Shown: piece by piece, positions 54,419 to 61,595 of the stretch
Position numbering within the stretch: position 1 is the first letter of the stretch
Layout: each line of letters opens with the position of its first letter
NCBI GenBank assembly: GCA_903851415.1
Contig: CAINOE010000133.1
Span: forward strand, 1 to 61,595
Origin: an uncultured Rhodopila sp.
GTDB taxonomy: Bacteria > Pseudomonadota > Alphaproteobacteria > Acetobacterales > Acetobacteraceae
Direction of reading: 5' to 3'
DNA: 61,595 nt
Position numbers and translations under genes: made by a program
The notes under the pieces: model-generated
The model's database searches: none
The model's input: only the letters and a program-made list of their open reading frames with translations
What the model was told of the DNA's origin: nothing

Positions 54419-55507
54419 ATGATGACGCCGGTGCAGGCAGAGCCCGTGCTTGACCAGTCCGCGCGATGTCCTGACTCGCGGGTTGAGCTTCCGCGCCGGC
54501 TGTTCGGACCTGCGTTTGCCGCGCTCGACCTGGGAACCAACAACTGCCGCATGCTCATCGGCACCCCTGCCGGACATGGCTTCCGCGTGCTCGACAGCTT
54601 CTCCAAAATCGTCCGTCTCGGCGAAGGCTTGCACAGCACAGGACGCCTCAGCCAGGAGGCGATGGACCGGGCGATGATCGCCTTGCACGCCTGCGCCGCG
54701 CGGCTGGCGCGCCGCCCCGTCCGCCGGGTGCGCGCCATCGCCACCGAGGCCTGCCGCCGGGCGAGCAACGGGCCTGAGTTCCTCAGCCGGGTGAAACAGG
54801 AAACCGGCTTCGATTTCGGCATCATCACCAGCCGGGAGGAAGCCGAACTGGCGCTCGAATCCTGCGCGCCCCTGCTGCCGTATGACGGGCGGCGGGCGTT
54901 GCTGTTCGACATCGGCGGCGGCTCGACCGAGCTGGCCTGGATCAGGACCACCTGCGGCCGGCCGGATCTTATCGGCTACGCGTCCCTGCCTATCGGCGTC
55001 GTGACCCTGGCGGAACGCTGGGGCGACGCCGGTTTCACGCCGGACGGCTTCGAGGCGATGGTGTCCGACGTGATAGAGCGCTTGCGGGCGTTCGAGCGCG
55101 TCCACTGCATCGCCCGGGAAATCCGCGACGGCGGCGTGCGGCTGCTGGGCACCAGCGGCACGGTCACCACCTTGGCGGGCGTCGCGCTGAACCTCGACCG
55201 CTACCGCCGCCCGGCGGTCGATGGCATCGAGCTGTGCGCGCATGAAGCCGCCGAGGCTCTGGCGCATCTGCGCTCGCTCGGGCGCGCTGGGCTGATCCAG
55301 CATCCCTGCGTCGGGCCCGACAGGGTCGAGCTGGTGCTGCCCGGGTGCGCGGTATTCGCCGCGATCAGCCGCGTCTGGCCGGCGCCGCACGTCATCGTGG
55401 CGGATCGCGGCCTGCGCGAGGGTGTCCTCCTCCGCCTGATCCGCGCCGATCGGCTGAACCAGGGCGGACGGTATGGCGGGCGGCGGAAGGATGGATGCCG
55501 CGGATGA
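54419..55507 (+). CDS. Ppx/GppA-family exopolyphosphatase/pppGpp phosphatase
   Basis: A 362-residue ASKHA-fold phosphatase. The phosphate-binding loops are FAALDLGTNNCRMLIG near the N-terminus and LFDIGGGSTELAW in the middle, followed by TSGTVTTLAGV. It would release phosphate from long-chain polyphosphate or from pppGpp. It overlaps rlmE by four bases (ATGA), a common alphaproteobacterial pairing. The start is uncertain: ATG at 54419 or GTG at 54383. Confidence 0.93.
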   Translation: MMTPVQAEPVLDQSARCPDSRVELPRRLFGPAFAALDLGTNNCRMLIGTPAGHGFRVLDSFSKIVRLGEGLHSTGRLSQEAMDRAMIALHACAARLARRPVRRVRAIATEACRRASNGPEFLSRVKQETGFDFGIITSREEAELALESCAPLLPYDGRRALLFDIGGGSTELAWIRTTCGRPDLIGYASLPIGVVTLAERWGDAGFTPDGFEAMVSDVIERLRAFERVHCIAREIRDGGVRLLGTSGTVTTLAGVALNLDRYRRPAVDGIELCAHEAAEALAHLRSLGRAGLIQHPCVGPDRVELVLPGCAVFAAISRVWPAPHVIVADRGLREGVLLRLIRADRLNQGGRYGGRRKDGCRG

Positions 55508-56181
55508 GCAAGCCGGCGATCCCGCCGTCGCGCGGGCTGTCGGTCTTCGTCAGGACGGCGAAGGAGCGCAGCCCGGCCTCCGCCCGCTGGCTGAAGCGGC
55601 AGCTCAATGATCCGTATGTCGCGGCGGCGCGGCAGCAGGGCTGGCGGTCGCGCGCGGCGTTCAAGCTGCTGGAGCTGGATGACAGGTTCCATCTGATCCG
55701 GCCGGGCGTCCGCGTGCTCGACCTGGGCGCGGCGCCGGGAGGCTGGACCCAGGTGGCGGCGAAGCGCGGGGCGGCCTTGGTGCTGGCGGTGGATCTGCTG
55801 CCGATCGAGCCGATCAACGGGGCGGTGATTGTTCAGGGGGATTTCGCGGATCCGGCGATGCCGGATCGGCTGCTGGCGGAGCTTGGCGGCGCGGCGGATC
55901 TGGTGCTGTCGGACATGGCGCCGAACACCACCGGCCATGCCAGCACGGACCACATCCGGATTGTGGCCCTGGCGGAGATGGCGCTGGATTTCGCGGTGCG
56001 GGTCCTCTCGCCGGGCGGAGCGTTCGTGACGAAGGTCTTTCAGGGCGGCTCGGAGAAGCAGATCCTGGAGGCGCTGAAGCGGAATTTCACGACCGTCCGC
56101 CACGCCAAGCCGCCGGCCAGCCGCAAGGATTCCAGCGAGCTGTATGTGGTGGCGACGGGGTTTAAGGGGCGAGCGGACTGA
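55504..56181 (+). CDS. rlmE: 23S rRNA (uridine(2552)-2'-O)-methyltransferase
   Basis: A 225-residue FtsJ/RrmJ-type methyltransferase that modifies U2552 of 23S rRNA in the A loop using SAM. The SAM motif is LDLGAAPGGWTQVA, catalytic residues lie in DPYVAAARQQGWRSRAAFKL (Lys), LSDMAPNTTGH (Asp), FVTKVFQGG (Lys) and SSELYVVATG (Glu), the complete K-D-K-E set. Start ATG at 55504 overlaps the ppx stop. Confidence 0.97.
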   Translation: MSKPAIPPSRGLSVFVRTAKERSPASARWLKRQLNDPYVAAARQQGWRSRAAFKLLELDDRFHLIRPGVRVLDLGAAPGGWTQVAAKRGAALVLAVDLLPIEPINGAVIVQGDFADPAMPDRLLAELGGAADLVLSDMAPNTTGHASTDHIRIVALAEMALDFAVRVLSPGGAFVTKVFQGGSEKQILEALKRNFTTVRHAKPPASRKDSSELYVVATGFKGRAD

Positions 56182-56213
56182 AGCGGCGGGATCGCCGCTG
56201 TCGGCAACACCAT

Positions 56214-56292
56214 CGTCATCGCCCGGCTTGTCCGGGCCACCTGTCGCGGCAGCGTGCTTGTACAGGTGGCCCGGACAAGCCGGACCATGACG
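56214..56292. repeat. Dispersed palindromic repeat, copy 6 (full length)
   Basis: A 79-bp copy: CGTCATCGCCCGGCTTGTCC and onward in the left arm, and ACAGGTGGCCCGGACAAGCC then GGACCATGACG in the right arm. It lies between the convergent rlmE and CHAP genes. Confidence 0.93.
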
Positions 56293-56344
56293 AATTATAC
56301 GACCGACCGTGACGCATTCTACGCCCGCCCAAGGCGAGGGCGGG

Positions 56345-56875
56345 TTACCACCCCTGCTCCGCGATCCGGATCGCCGACGGCACGGCGGCGATCAGGCGGT
56401 CATGGCCGAATGGATAGTCGGGGCGGATGAACCCGAACGCCGGATACTCCGTGACGCCCATCTGCCCGGAGGGCGGCCACCAGACGCGCACCGCGGTCCA
56501 GTCCCCATCGGGGGAAACATCAACCACCGGCTGGTCCTCGGTGACGCGGTGATGCACCCAGTTCGCCTGCGTCACCCGAATTTCGCGGCGCGACATCACT
56601 TGCGACACCACGGCGACATGCCCGCTCGGCAGACGGCCGGAGCGGCGCAGGACCAGAACGCTTCCCACCTCCGGGCGGTGCGAGCGCGCATAGCGGCCGC
56701 CGGCCTCGCGCCACCAGTCGGCCGCGGCGCCGGTCAGCGCAACCCCGGTCAGGGCGCGGGCAAACGGGGCGCATTCCACTGCGGCGGCGCGGCCCTGGCC
56801 CGGGGCTCCACCGCCGCCGCAACCCGCCAGCGCCAGGCACAGCAGCGGGACGAGACGGAACGCGAATCGGCGCAT
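56345..56875 (-). CDS. CHAP-domain lipoprotein
   Basis: A 176-residue protein with a lipoprotein signal (MRRFAFRLVPLLCLALAGC) and a CHAP amidase domain. The catalytic Cys is in VECAPFARALTG and the His in PSGHVAVVSQV, with ITQANW-like and later polar residues (VTQANWVHHR) of the same fold. CHAP proteins cut peptidoglycan peptide bonds, but lipoprotein CHAPs of this size may also have other roles. The start is the ATG immediately before the signal peptide; an upstream in-frame ATG is six codons away. Confidence 0.9.
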   Translation of the reverse strand: MRRFAFRLVPLLCLALAGCGGGGAPGQGRAAAVECAPFARALTGVALTGAAADWWREAGGRYARSHRPEVGSVLVLRRSGRLPSGHVAVVSQVMSRREIRVTQANWVHHRVTEDQPVVDVSPDGDWTAVRVWWPPSGQMGVTEYPAFGFIRPDYPFGHDRLIAAVPSAIRIAEQGW

Positions 56876-57018
56876 GGACCCTCGGGGCGGCACGCCCTAT
56901 ATATCCGGCGGCCCGGTGCGGGCATGCAAGGATTTCGCTCGGGTGCCCCGGCCGAACCGAATGGGTTTGCAGGCCGCTGCGCATCCGCTAAGTCTGCGGT
57001 CCCCTAACGGCAGGAACA

Positions 57019-57933
57019 ATGTCCAGCTCCGCGTCACCCGTCGATATATCGTCAGCGCCTCCAGGCCCGGCGCCATCCGGGACGGATGAGCCGCCTCCGC
57101 AGGAGGACTGGCGCAGCGGCGGACTGACCGCGTTGCGGGCCGAACTCGACCGGATCGACACCGAGATCCATGACCTGCTGATGCAGCGCGCCCGGGTGGT
57201 GGAGCACGTGGCGCGCTCCGGCAAGCCCGCGGCATTCCGTCCGGGCCGCGAGGCCTCCATCATCCGCCGGCTGCTGAAGCGCCATCAGGGGGGATTGCCG
57301 CCCGCCTCGCTGGTCGGCATCTGGCGCGAGTTGCTGGCCGGCACGACCGCCATGCAGGGCGGTTTCTCCCTGGCAGTGTGCGACCCCGAGCACGGCGCGG
57401 CGCTGACCCAGTTGGCGCGCGAGCATTTCGGCGGCCTGACGCCGCTGCGTGTGCATGGCAGTGCCGGCCAGGCCCTGGCGGATGTCAGCCAGGGCACCGC
57501 CTCGGTCGCGGTTCTGCCGCTGCCGTCGGATCAGGATAGCTGGTGGGTGTCGCTGCTGCACCACGAGCCGCGGTTGTTCATCATTGCCCGGCTGCCGTTC
57601 TGGAACCCCCGCCCGGATGGCTCGCCCGCTTCCCGGGCGCTTGTCGTCGCCTCCACACCGCCGGATGCGAGCGGCGACGACCGGTCCTTCCTCGGGCTGG
57701 AATGCGACAGCGAGGTCAGCCGGGCGCGGCTGTCGGGCGAACTGCTCGCCGCCGGGCTGAAGGCCGAGGCGATGCTGTTGCTGCGCCTGCAAGGGTCCTC
57801 CGTCTCCAACGTCCTGATCGAGATCGACGGCTACCTGAGCGACGACGACCAACGCCTGAGCCATCTCGGATCCGTCCTCCGCAGACCTGTCGTCATCGGC
57901 AGCTATGCCTCACCAATTGGCGGAGCCGCCTGA
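57019..57933 (+). CDS. Chorismate mutase with a C-terminal PDT-like region
   Basis: A 304-residue protein. Residues about 38-112 form an AroQ-type chorismate mutase ([20 protein letters not shown], then a second helix with [11 protein letters not shown] and the R-rich third). The rest resembles a prephenate dehydratase periplasmic-type substrate domain ([30 protein letters not shown]) but lacks the TRF motif, so dehydratase activity is doubtful. It should rearrange chorismate to prephenate, used by the tyrC product two genes downstream. Its stop overlaps hisC by one base. Confidence 0.85.
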   Translation: MSSSASPVDISSAPPGPAPSGTDEPPPQEDWRSGGLTALRAELDRIDTEIHDLLMQRARVVEHVARSGKPAAFRPGREASIIRRLLKRHQGGLPPASLVGIWRELLAGTTAMQGGFSLAVCDPEHGAALTQLAREHFGGLTPLRVHGSAGQALADVSQGTASVAVLPLPSDQDSWWVSLLHHEPRLFIIARLPFWNPRPDGSPASRALVVASTPPDASGDDRSFLGLECDSEVSRARLSGELLAAGLKAEAMLLLRLQGSSVSNVLIEIDGYLSDDDQRLSHLGSVLRRPVVIGSYASPIGGAA

Positions 57934-59027
57934 TGACCACCCCGTCCCCGCGTCCGGAAGTCCTGACGATCCAGCCCTATGTCGGCGGCGAGTCGACGAT
58001 CGAAGGCGCCAACCGCACGGTGAAGCTGTCCTCGAATGAGGGCGCGTTCGGCGTGCCGCCCTCCGCCCTGGCCGCCATCGCCGCCGTCTCGCCCGAGGTC
58101 TTCCGCTATCCCGACGGGGGGGCCGACAGGTTGCGCGCGGCCATCGGCAAGCGGTGGGGACTGGACCCGGCGCGGATCGTCTGCGGCGCCGGCTCGGACG
58201 ACCTGATCTACCAGTTGTGCCTCGCCTATGGCGGGCATGGGCGCGACATCATCATGTCGGAGCACGGGTTCTCGATCTACCACATCGCCGGGACCTATGC
58301 CGGCAGCCGGGTGACCAAGGTGCCGGAGCGCAACCTGACGGCGGACCTCGATGCCATGCTGGCGGCGGTGTCGGGATCGACGCGGCTGGTGTTCCTGGCC
58401 AATCCGAACAACCCGACCGGCTCGATGGTGACCGAGGCGGAGGTCGCAAGGTTCCGCGCCGCGCTGCCGCCGGAGGTGCTGCTGGTGCTGGATTCCGCAT
58501 ACGCGGAATATGTCACCCGGACGGATTACGACGCGGGTGTGAAGCTGGTGGACGCGAGCGGCAACACCGTGATGACGCGGACATTCTCGAAAATCTACGG
58601 CCTGGGCGGGATGCGCATCGGCTGGTGCTACGCGCCGCCGCCGGTGGTGGATGTGCTGAACCGGGTGCGCGGGCCGTTCAACGTCTCGGTCGCGGCGCAG
58701 GCGGCGGCCATCGCGGCGCTGTCGGAACCGGGCTGGGTCGAGGCTGGATGCGCGCACAATGCGGTGCAGCGGCCGCGGCTGACGGCGGGGATCGAGGCGG
58801 CGGGCATCAAGGTCTGGCCGAGCGAGGCGAATTTCGTGCTGGCCGATCTGGAGACGGCGGAGGCGGCGAATGCGGCGGATGCGTTCCTGCGGTCGCGCGG
58901 GGTGATCGTGCGCAAAGTCGGCGGATACGGCTTGCCGCACTGCCTGCGGGTGACCGTCGGTTCGGCTGAGGAGGTTGACCTGGTGATCGAGGTATTTACC
59001 GAGTTTGCGCGCCATGCCCGTGGCTGA
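57933..59027 (+). CDS. hisC: Histidinol-phosphate aminotransferase
   Basis: A 364-residue fold type I PLP aminotransferase. [17 protein letters not shown] is near the N-terminus, substrate residues lie in [13 protein letters not shown], and the Schiff-base Lys is in [16 protein letters not shown]. It transaminates imidazole acetol phosphate in histidine synthesis and in such clusters may also serve phenylalanine or tyrosine synthesis. ATG at 57933 overlaps the previous stop (TGATG). Confidence 0.95.
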   Translation: MTTPSPRPEVLTIQPYVGGESTIEGANRTVKLSSNEGAFGVPPSALAAIAAVSPEVFRYPDGGADRLRAAIGKRWGLDPARIVCGAGSDDLIYQLCLAYGGHGRDIIMSEHGFSIYHIAGTYAGSRVTKVPERNLTADLDAMLAAVSGSTRLVFLANPNNPTGSMVTEAEVARFRAALPPEVLLVLDSAYAEYVTRTDYDAGVKLVDASGNTVMTRTFSKIYGLGGMRIGWCYAPPPVVDVLNRVRGPFNVSVAAQAAAIAALSEPGWVEAGCAHNAVQRPRLTAGIEAAGIKVWPSEANFVLADLETAEAANAADAFLRSRGVIVRKVGGYGLPHCLRVTVGSAEEVDLVIEVFTEFARHARG

Positions 59028-59907
59028 GCCGGTGTTCCGCCGGCTGGCGCTGCTCGGCGTCGGGTTGATCGGCTCCTCGGTGGCGCGGATCGCGCGGGAG
59101 CGTGGCGACATCGCGGCCGAGGTGGTGGTGAATGCACGCACGCAGGCGACCTTGGACCGGGTGGTGGAGCTTGGGTTTGCGGATCGGGTGGAGTTGGACC
59201 CGGGCAAGGCGGTGGAGGGGGCGGATTGCGTGATGCTGTGCGCCCCTGTCGGCGCGTTCGCCGGTTTGGCGGCACGGATCGCGCCGCATCTGGCGGCGGG
59301 GGCGGTGCTGACGGATGTGGGATCGACGAAGCAGTCGGTGATCCGCGATGTCGGGCCGCTGGTGCCGGCGGGGGTGCATTTCGTGCCGGCGCATCCGATC
59401 GCGGGGACTGAATATTCCGGGCCGGACGCGGGGTTCGTGGAATTGTTCGAGGGGCGGTGGACGCTGCTCACGCCGGTGGCCGGGACGGATGAGACGGCGA
59501 TCCGCAAGGTTGAGACGTTGTGGCAGCGTTGCGGTGCTTTGACGGAACGGATGGAGCCGGGGCATCATGACCGGGTGCTGGCGATCGTTTCTCACCTGCC
59601 GCATTTGATTGCGTTTACGATCTGCGGCACGGCGGATGACCTGGCGGACGAAAGCCGGCAGGGGGTGGTGAATTATGCGGCCTCCGGGTTCCGGGATTTT
59701 ACCCGCATCGCGGCGTCCGATCCGGTGATGTGGCGGGACATTTTCCTCAATAACCGGGAGGCGTTGCTGGAGATGCTGGCGCGGTTCATGGAGGATGCGC
59801 AGGCGATGGCGCGGGCGGTGCGCTGGGGGGATTCGGCTTACATTGAGGACAAGGTGGAGCGCGGGCGGAAGATCCGGCGGAGCTTGATCGAGCGGAAGCA
59901 GGCTTAG
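59014..59907 (+). CDS. tyrC: Prephenate/arogenate dehydrogenase
   Basis: A 297-residue oxidoreductase that makes 4-hydroxyphenylpyruvate from prephenate, or tyrosine from arogenate. The NAD(P) motif is [15 protein letters not shown]. The catalytic His is in [13 protein letters not shown] second conserved segment, [12 protein letters not shown], follows. The ATG at 59014 is chosen over the TTG at 59005; it overlaps the hisC 3' end by 14 bases. It closes the mutase-hisC-tyrC operon. Confidence 0.95.
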   Translation: MPVAEPVFRRLALLGVGLIGSSVARIARERGDIAAEVVVNARTQATLDRVVELGFADRVELDPGKAVEGADCVMLCAPVGAFAGLAARIAPHLAAGAVLTDVGSTKQSVIRDVGPLVPAGVHFVPAHPIAGTEYSGPDAGFVELFEGRWTLLTPVAGTDETAIRKVETLWQRCGALTERMEPGHHDRVLAIVSHLPHLIAFTICGTADDLADESRQGVVNYAASGFRDFTRIAASDPVMWRDIFLNNREALLEMLARFMEDAQAMARAVRWGDSAYIEDKVERGRKIRRSLIERKQA

Positions 59908-60201
59908 TTTTCGCTGCGCGGCAGCCCCAGCGCCCGGTTAGGCCAACCAGTAGGTGACCACCCTGGGGCTGGGTGACGGTTCATAGTCCGATGGCCAGTT
60001 CCGACCCGGGCGGTCGTTTGCGGCTGCCGCCCAAACGGCTGAGACCGGCCGGAAGCGGAATGGCCGCTGTCAACAGCCGGTCCGTGAGAAGCAGAGGTTG
60101 CCACTTGACCGTCGCTTCAACAAAGTTCGCTCACGACGGCCTGGTCAGTGGCACAAAGGGAGATAGCGGGCACCATCCGCCCGCTATTGTGACGACATCT
60201 A
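59908..60201. other. 294-bp region at the edge of an accessory segment
   Basis: No gene, RNA or clear repeat is seen. Base composition falls towards that of the following accessory gene, so the boundary between core and acquired DNA probably lies here. Confidence 0.45.
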
Positions 60202-61461
60202 CTATGTGGCGGGAGCCAAAGCTCCGATCGCGAACGCGCGGGAAATCTTTAATTCGCCGAAGTGAACTGTGAGCAGGAGAGATCGTGCCTCGAGAGAGGT
60301 TCCAACCGTCGCCCCTCGCCTGGTCAGGCGGCCGCGGTGAAGGCGGGGGGCAAATTGGGCCGGAATGTTGGCTTCGATGCTGGCACGTGCGATGGCCTGA
60401 AACGTCGCTCGGTCACTCGGATCAGTACACCCTTCCTCTGTGTCATCGAACACTGCGTCCAGACCTGAAGCCTCGAGGTTGCGGTTAGCGATGAGTAGAT
60501 CTTGCTTCCGTATCTTCCGGAAGACTGCGAAGCGGGCGAGTGGCTCGAAAAGCGTCGCCCGAAGGGCATCGGTGATTTGATCGGCGGGTGCTTCGTTATT
60601 CAGAAGTGTCAGGATTTCTGATTTGCCGTATGTGGTGGCCCATTGCCTAAGAGCTTCGTTGTTGGCGGCGTCTTTGCGAGCTTCTAAGGCTTGCCGATTC
60701 TCTTCGGCGGCAAGTCGGCGTATCTCCCGCGCCTGCTCTTGCTGATCGTCCTGCCAAGCCTGGAAGCGCACTTGTGCCACTCCAGCAATGGCGCGCCTGT
60801 GCCGAGTAATTGCATCTGCTCGAGTCCGAGCATTTTCGGCGAGGGCTTCCGCAGCCGCGGCGAGATGATCCAAATTAGCAGGTAATTCAGGCGAAGTGAA
60901 AAAGCTTAACGTATCCTGATTGTTGCCTGGCCGACTACTACTGACGCGAGGCATCTCGCCATCGAGCAGGCGCTGAGCTTCCTCCATATCGTAGGCAATT
61001 TGCTTGTCCTGAATTGTTGTCAGAGTGGGCGGCTGCGGCGCTTCCACACGCTGAAAGCGGCTTGGATGGACTCCCCACTCATCGTGCTCCGTGATGAGCT
61101 GATCTGGAGCGGTGGAAAGCCATCGGTCCAAGTCGGTGAGGTAGGTTAGCACTTGGTCCATAGCCTGCGCGCCTCGGGCGGTAGCTTGCGCTTGGACAGA
61201 CGCGAGCATCGCGACTCCTCTGGTGTAGAGTCGGCTTGGTAGCGATGCGAGGTGCTCAAGCATTTGCAACGCGGTCGAGGGGGTAGCCTCCACGAGCGAG
61301 GGCATGTCCACTCGTTCCAGTTGGAAGCTGTCACATAGGTATGGTGTGTCAACCCACGCGTAAGCGTCTTGTTTGGCACCCGGACGAGTGGTCGAATGGG
61401 TGATCTGGAGAGTGCCGTCCTTCTCAGGGCAGCGAGAGAGCGCTTCCCGGAGGGCGAGAGT
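60202..61461 (-). pseudogene. Gene of unknown function, 5'-truncated by an IS256-type element
   Basis: The reading frame runs about 420 codons from its stop at 60202 to the IS boundary near 61460 with no stop codon and no start that fits the composition. The GTG at 61311 is only an internal codon: the 50 codons upstream of it read as good protein (LREALSRCPEKDGTLQITHS, then PYLCDSFQLERVDMP). The protein is mainly helical with a coiled-coil middle (QEQAREIRRLAAEENRQALE). I do not recognise the family. GC content is lower than in the rest of the window, a sign of transfer. It is probably a pseudogene because its start has been cut off. Confidence 0.8.
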
Positions 61462-61595
61462 GTCAGATCCTTTGTGTAAGTCGGATTCCGTGGCTTCCTT
61501 AACCCGAAGGGAGTTTCATGATGAGAACGATCCGACCCGAACTGCTGGACGAACTGCTCGCCAACTGCGACAAGCCCTCCGACCTGATCGGCGAC
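61456..61595 (+). mobile_element. Left end of an IS256-family insertion sequence (continues past the window)
   Basis: GAGAGTGTCAGATCCTTTG and GTGTAAGTC, from about 61456, match the general form of IS256-family terminal inverted repeats (GTGTCA...TTTGTGTAAG). The transposase start lies 60 bases further in. The opposite end is outside the window. Confidence 0.82.
61518..61595 (+). CDS. IS256-family (mutator-type) transposase, N-terminal part
   Basis: The first 26 codons, MMRTIRPELLDELLANCDKP then SDLIGD, match the start of IS256-family DDE transposases (typically RPELLDELLAD..PEDLIG). The rest lies outside the window. Start may be either of two adjacent ATGs, at 61518 or 61521; a GAAGGGAG lies just upstream. 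Confidence 0.85.
   Translation, partial: MMRTIRPELLDELLANCDKPSDLIGD

Overview
The window is GC-rich DNA from an alphaproteobacterium, most likely Rhodospirillales/Acetobacteraceae. This is inferred from DUF4167 directly after prmC, the trxB-LysR pair, a chorismate mutase-hisC-tyrC run and the type of exosortase locus; no rRNA is present to confirm it. Most of it reads as chromosomal core DNA with one large cell-surface polysaccharide locus and a few accessory patches.

Layout. 1-9.96 kb: end of prmC, a DUF4167 protein, a DUF4743/Nudix protein, an Atm1-type ABC exporter, rpmB, a flavin disulfide oxidoreductase with a TVP38/DedA-like membrane protein, trxB and a LysR regulator. 10.4-13.8 kb: a large CHASE3/multi-PAS hybrid histidine kinase. 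13.95-18.3 kb: a PLP decarboxylase and a secreted GH5 glycosidase (minus strand), divergent from an ArnT-like membrane protein. An unannotated, strongly structured plus-strand RNA with its own Rho-independent terminator lies antisense to the 3' end of the decarboxylase.

18.5-38.2 kb is a near-complete XrtA (exosortase A)/PEP-CTERM-EpsH locus. On the minus strand it carries an XrtA-EpsI fusion, FemAB, a DUF3473 deacetylase, an ExeA-like ATPase, a TIGR03016-type outer membrane protein, a BY-kinase, a Wzz-like and a Wza-like protein. A tRNA-like gene with an abnormal anticodon loop and an AT-rich promoter region separate it from the plus-strand arm: sugar transferase, PrsK, PrsR, PrsT and a GT4 glycosyltransferase. 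Together these make, export and regulate an exopolysaccharide and sort PEP-CTERM proteins. No PEP-CTERM substrate and no obvious Wzx/Wzy is in the window.

38.6-44.0 kb is an acetate-uptake block: a DUF485 protein, ActP, a cNMP/CBS/DUF294 regulator and a DEDDh exonuclease as one transcription unit behind a perfect FNR/FixK box, then a SatP-type acetate channel. 44.2-47.2 kb: a glycosyltransferase, rpmJ, argC and a gamma-carbonic anhydrase. 47.2-51.8 kb is an accessory stretch with small orphans, a stand-alone SF1 helicase and a ParD/ParE-type toxin-antitoxin pair. 51.8-59.9 kb: a hypothetical, an SDR, a degenerate GGDEF protein, Ppx/GppA, rlmE, a CHAP lipoprotein and the chorismate mutase-hisC-tyrC operon. 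The last 1.4 kb has lower GC and holds a gene of unknown function cut at its 5' end by the left end of an IS256-family element that runs off the window.

A dispersed palindromic repeat family occurs at least six times. Two copies lie in frame inside glycosyltransferase genes, recalling the Rickettsia palindromic elements.
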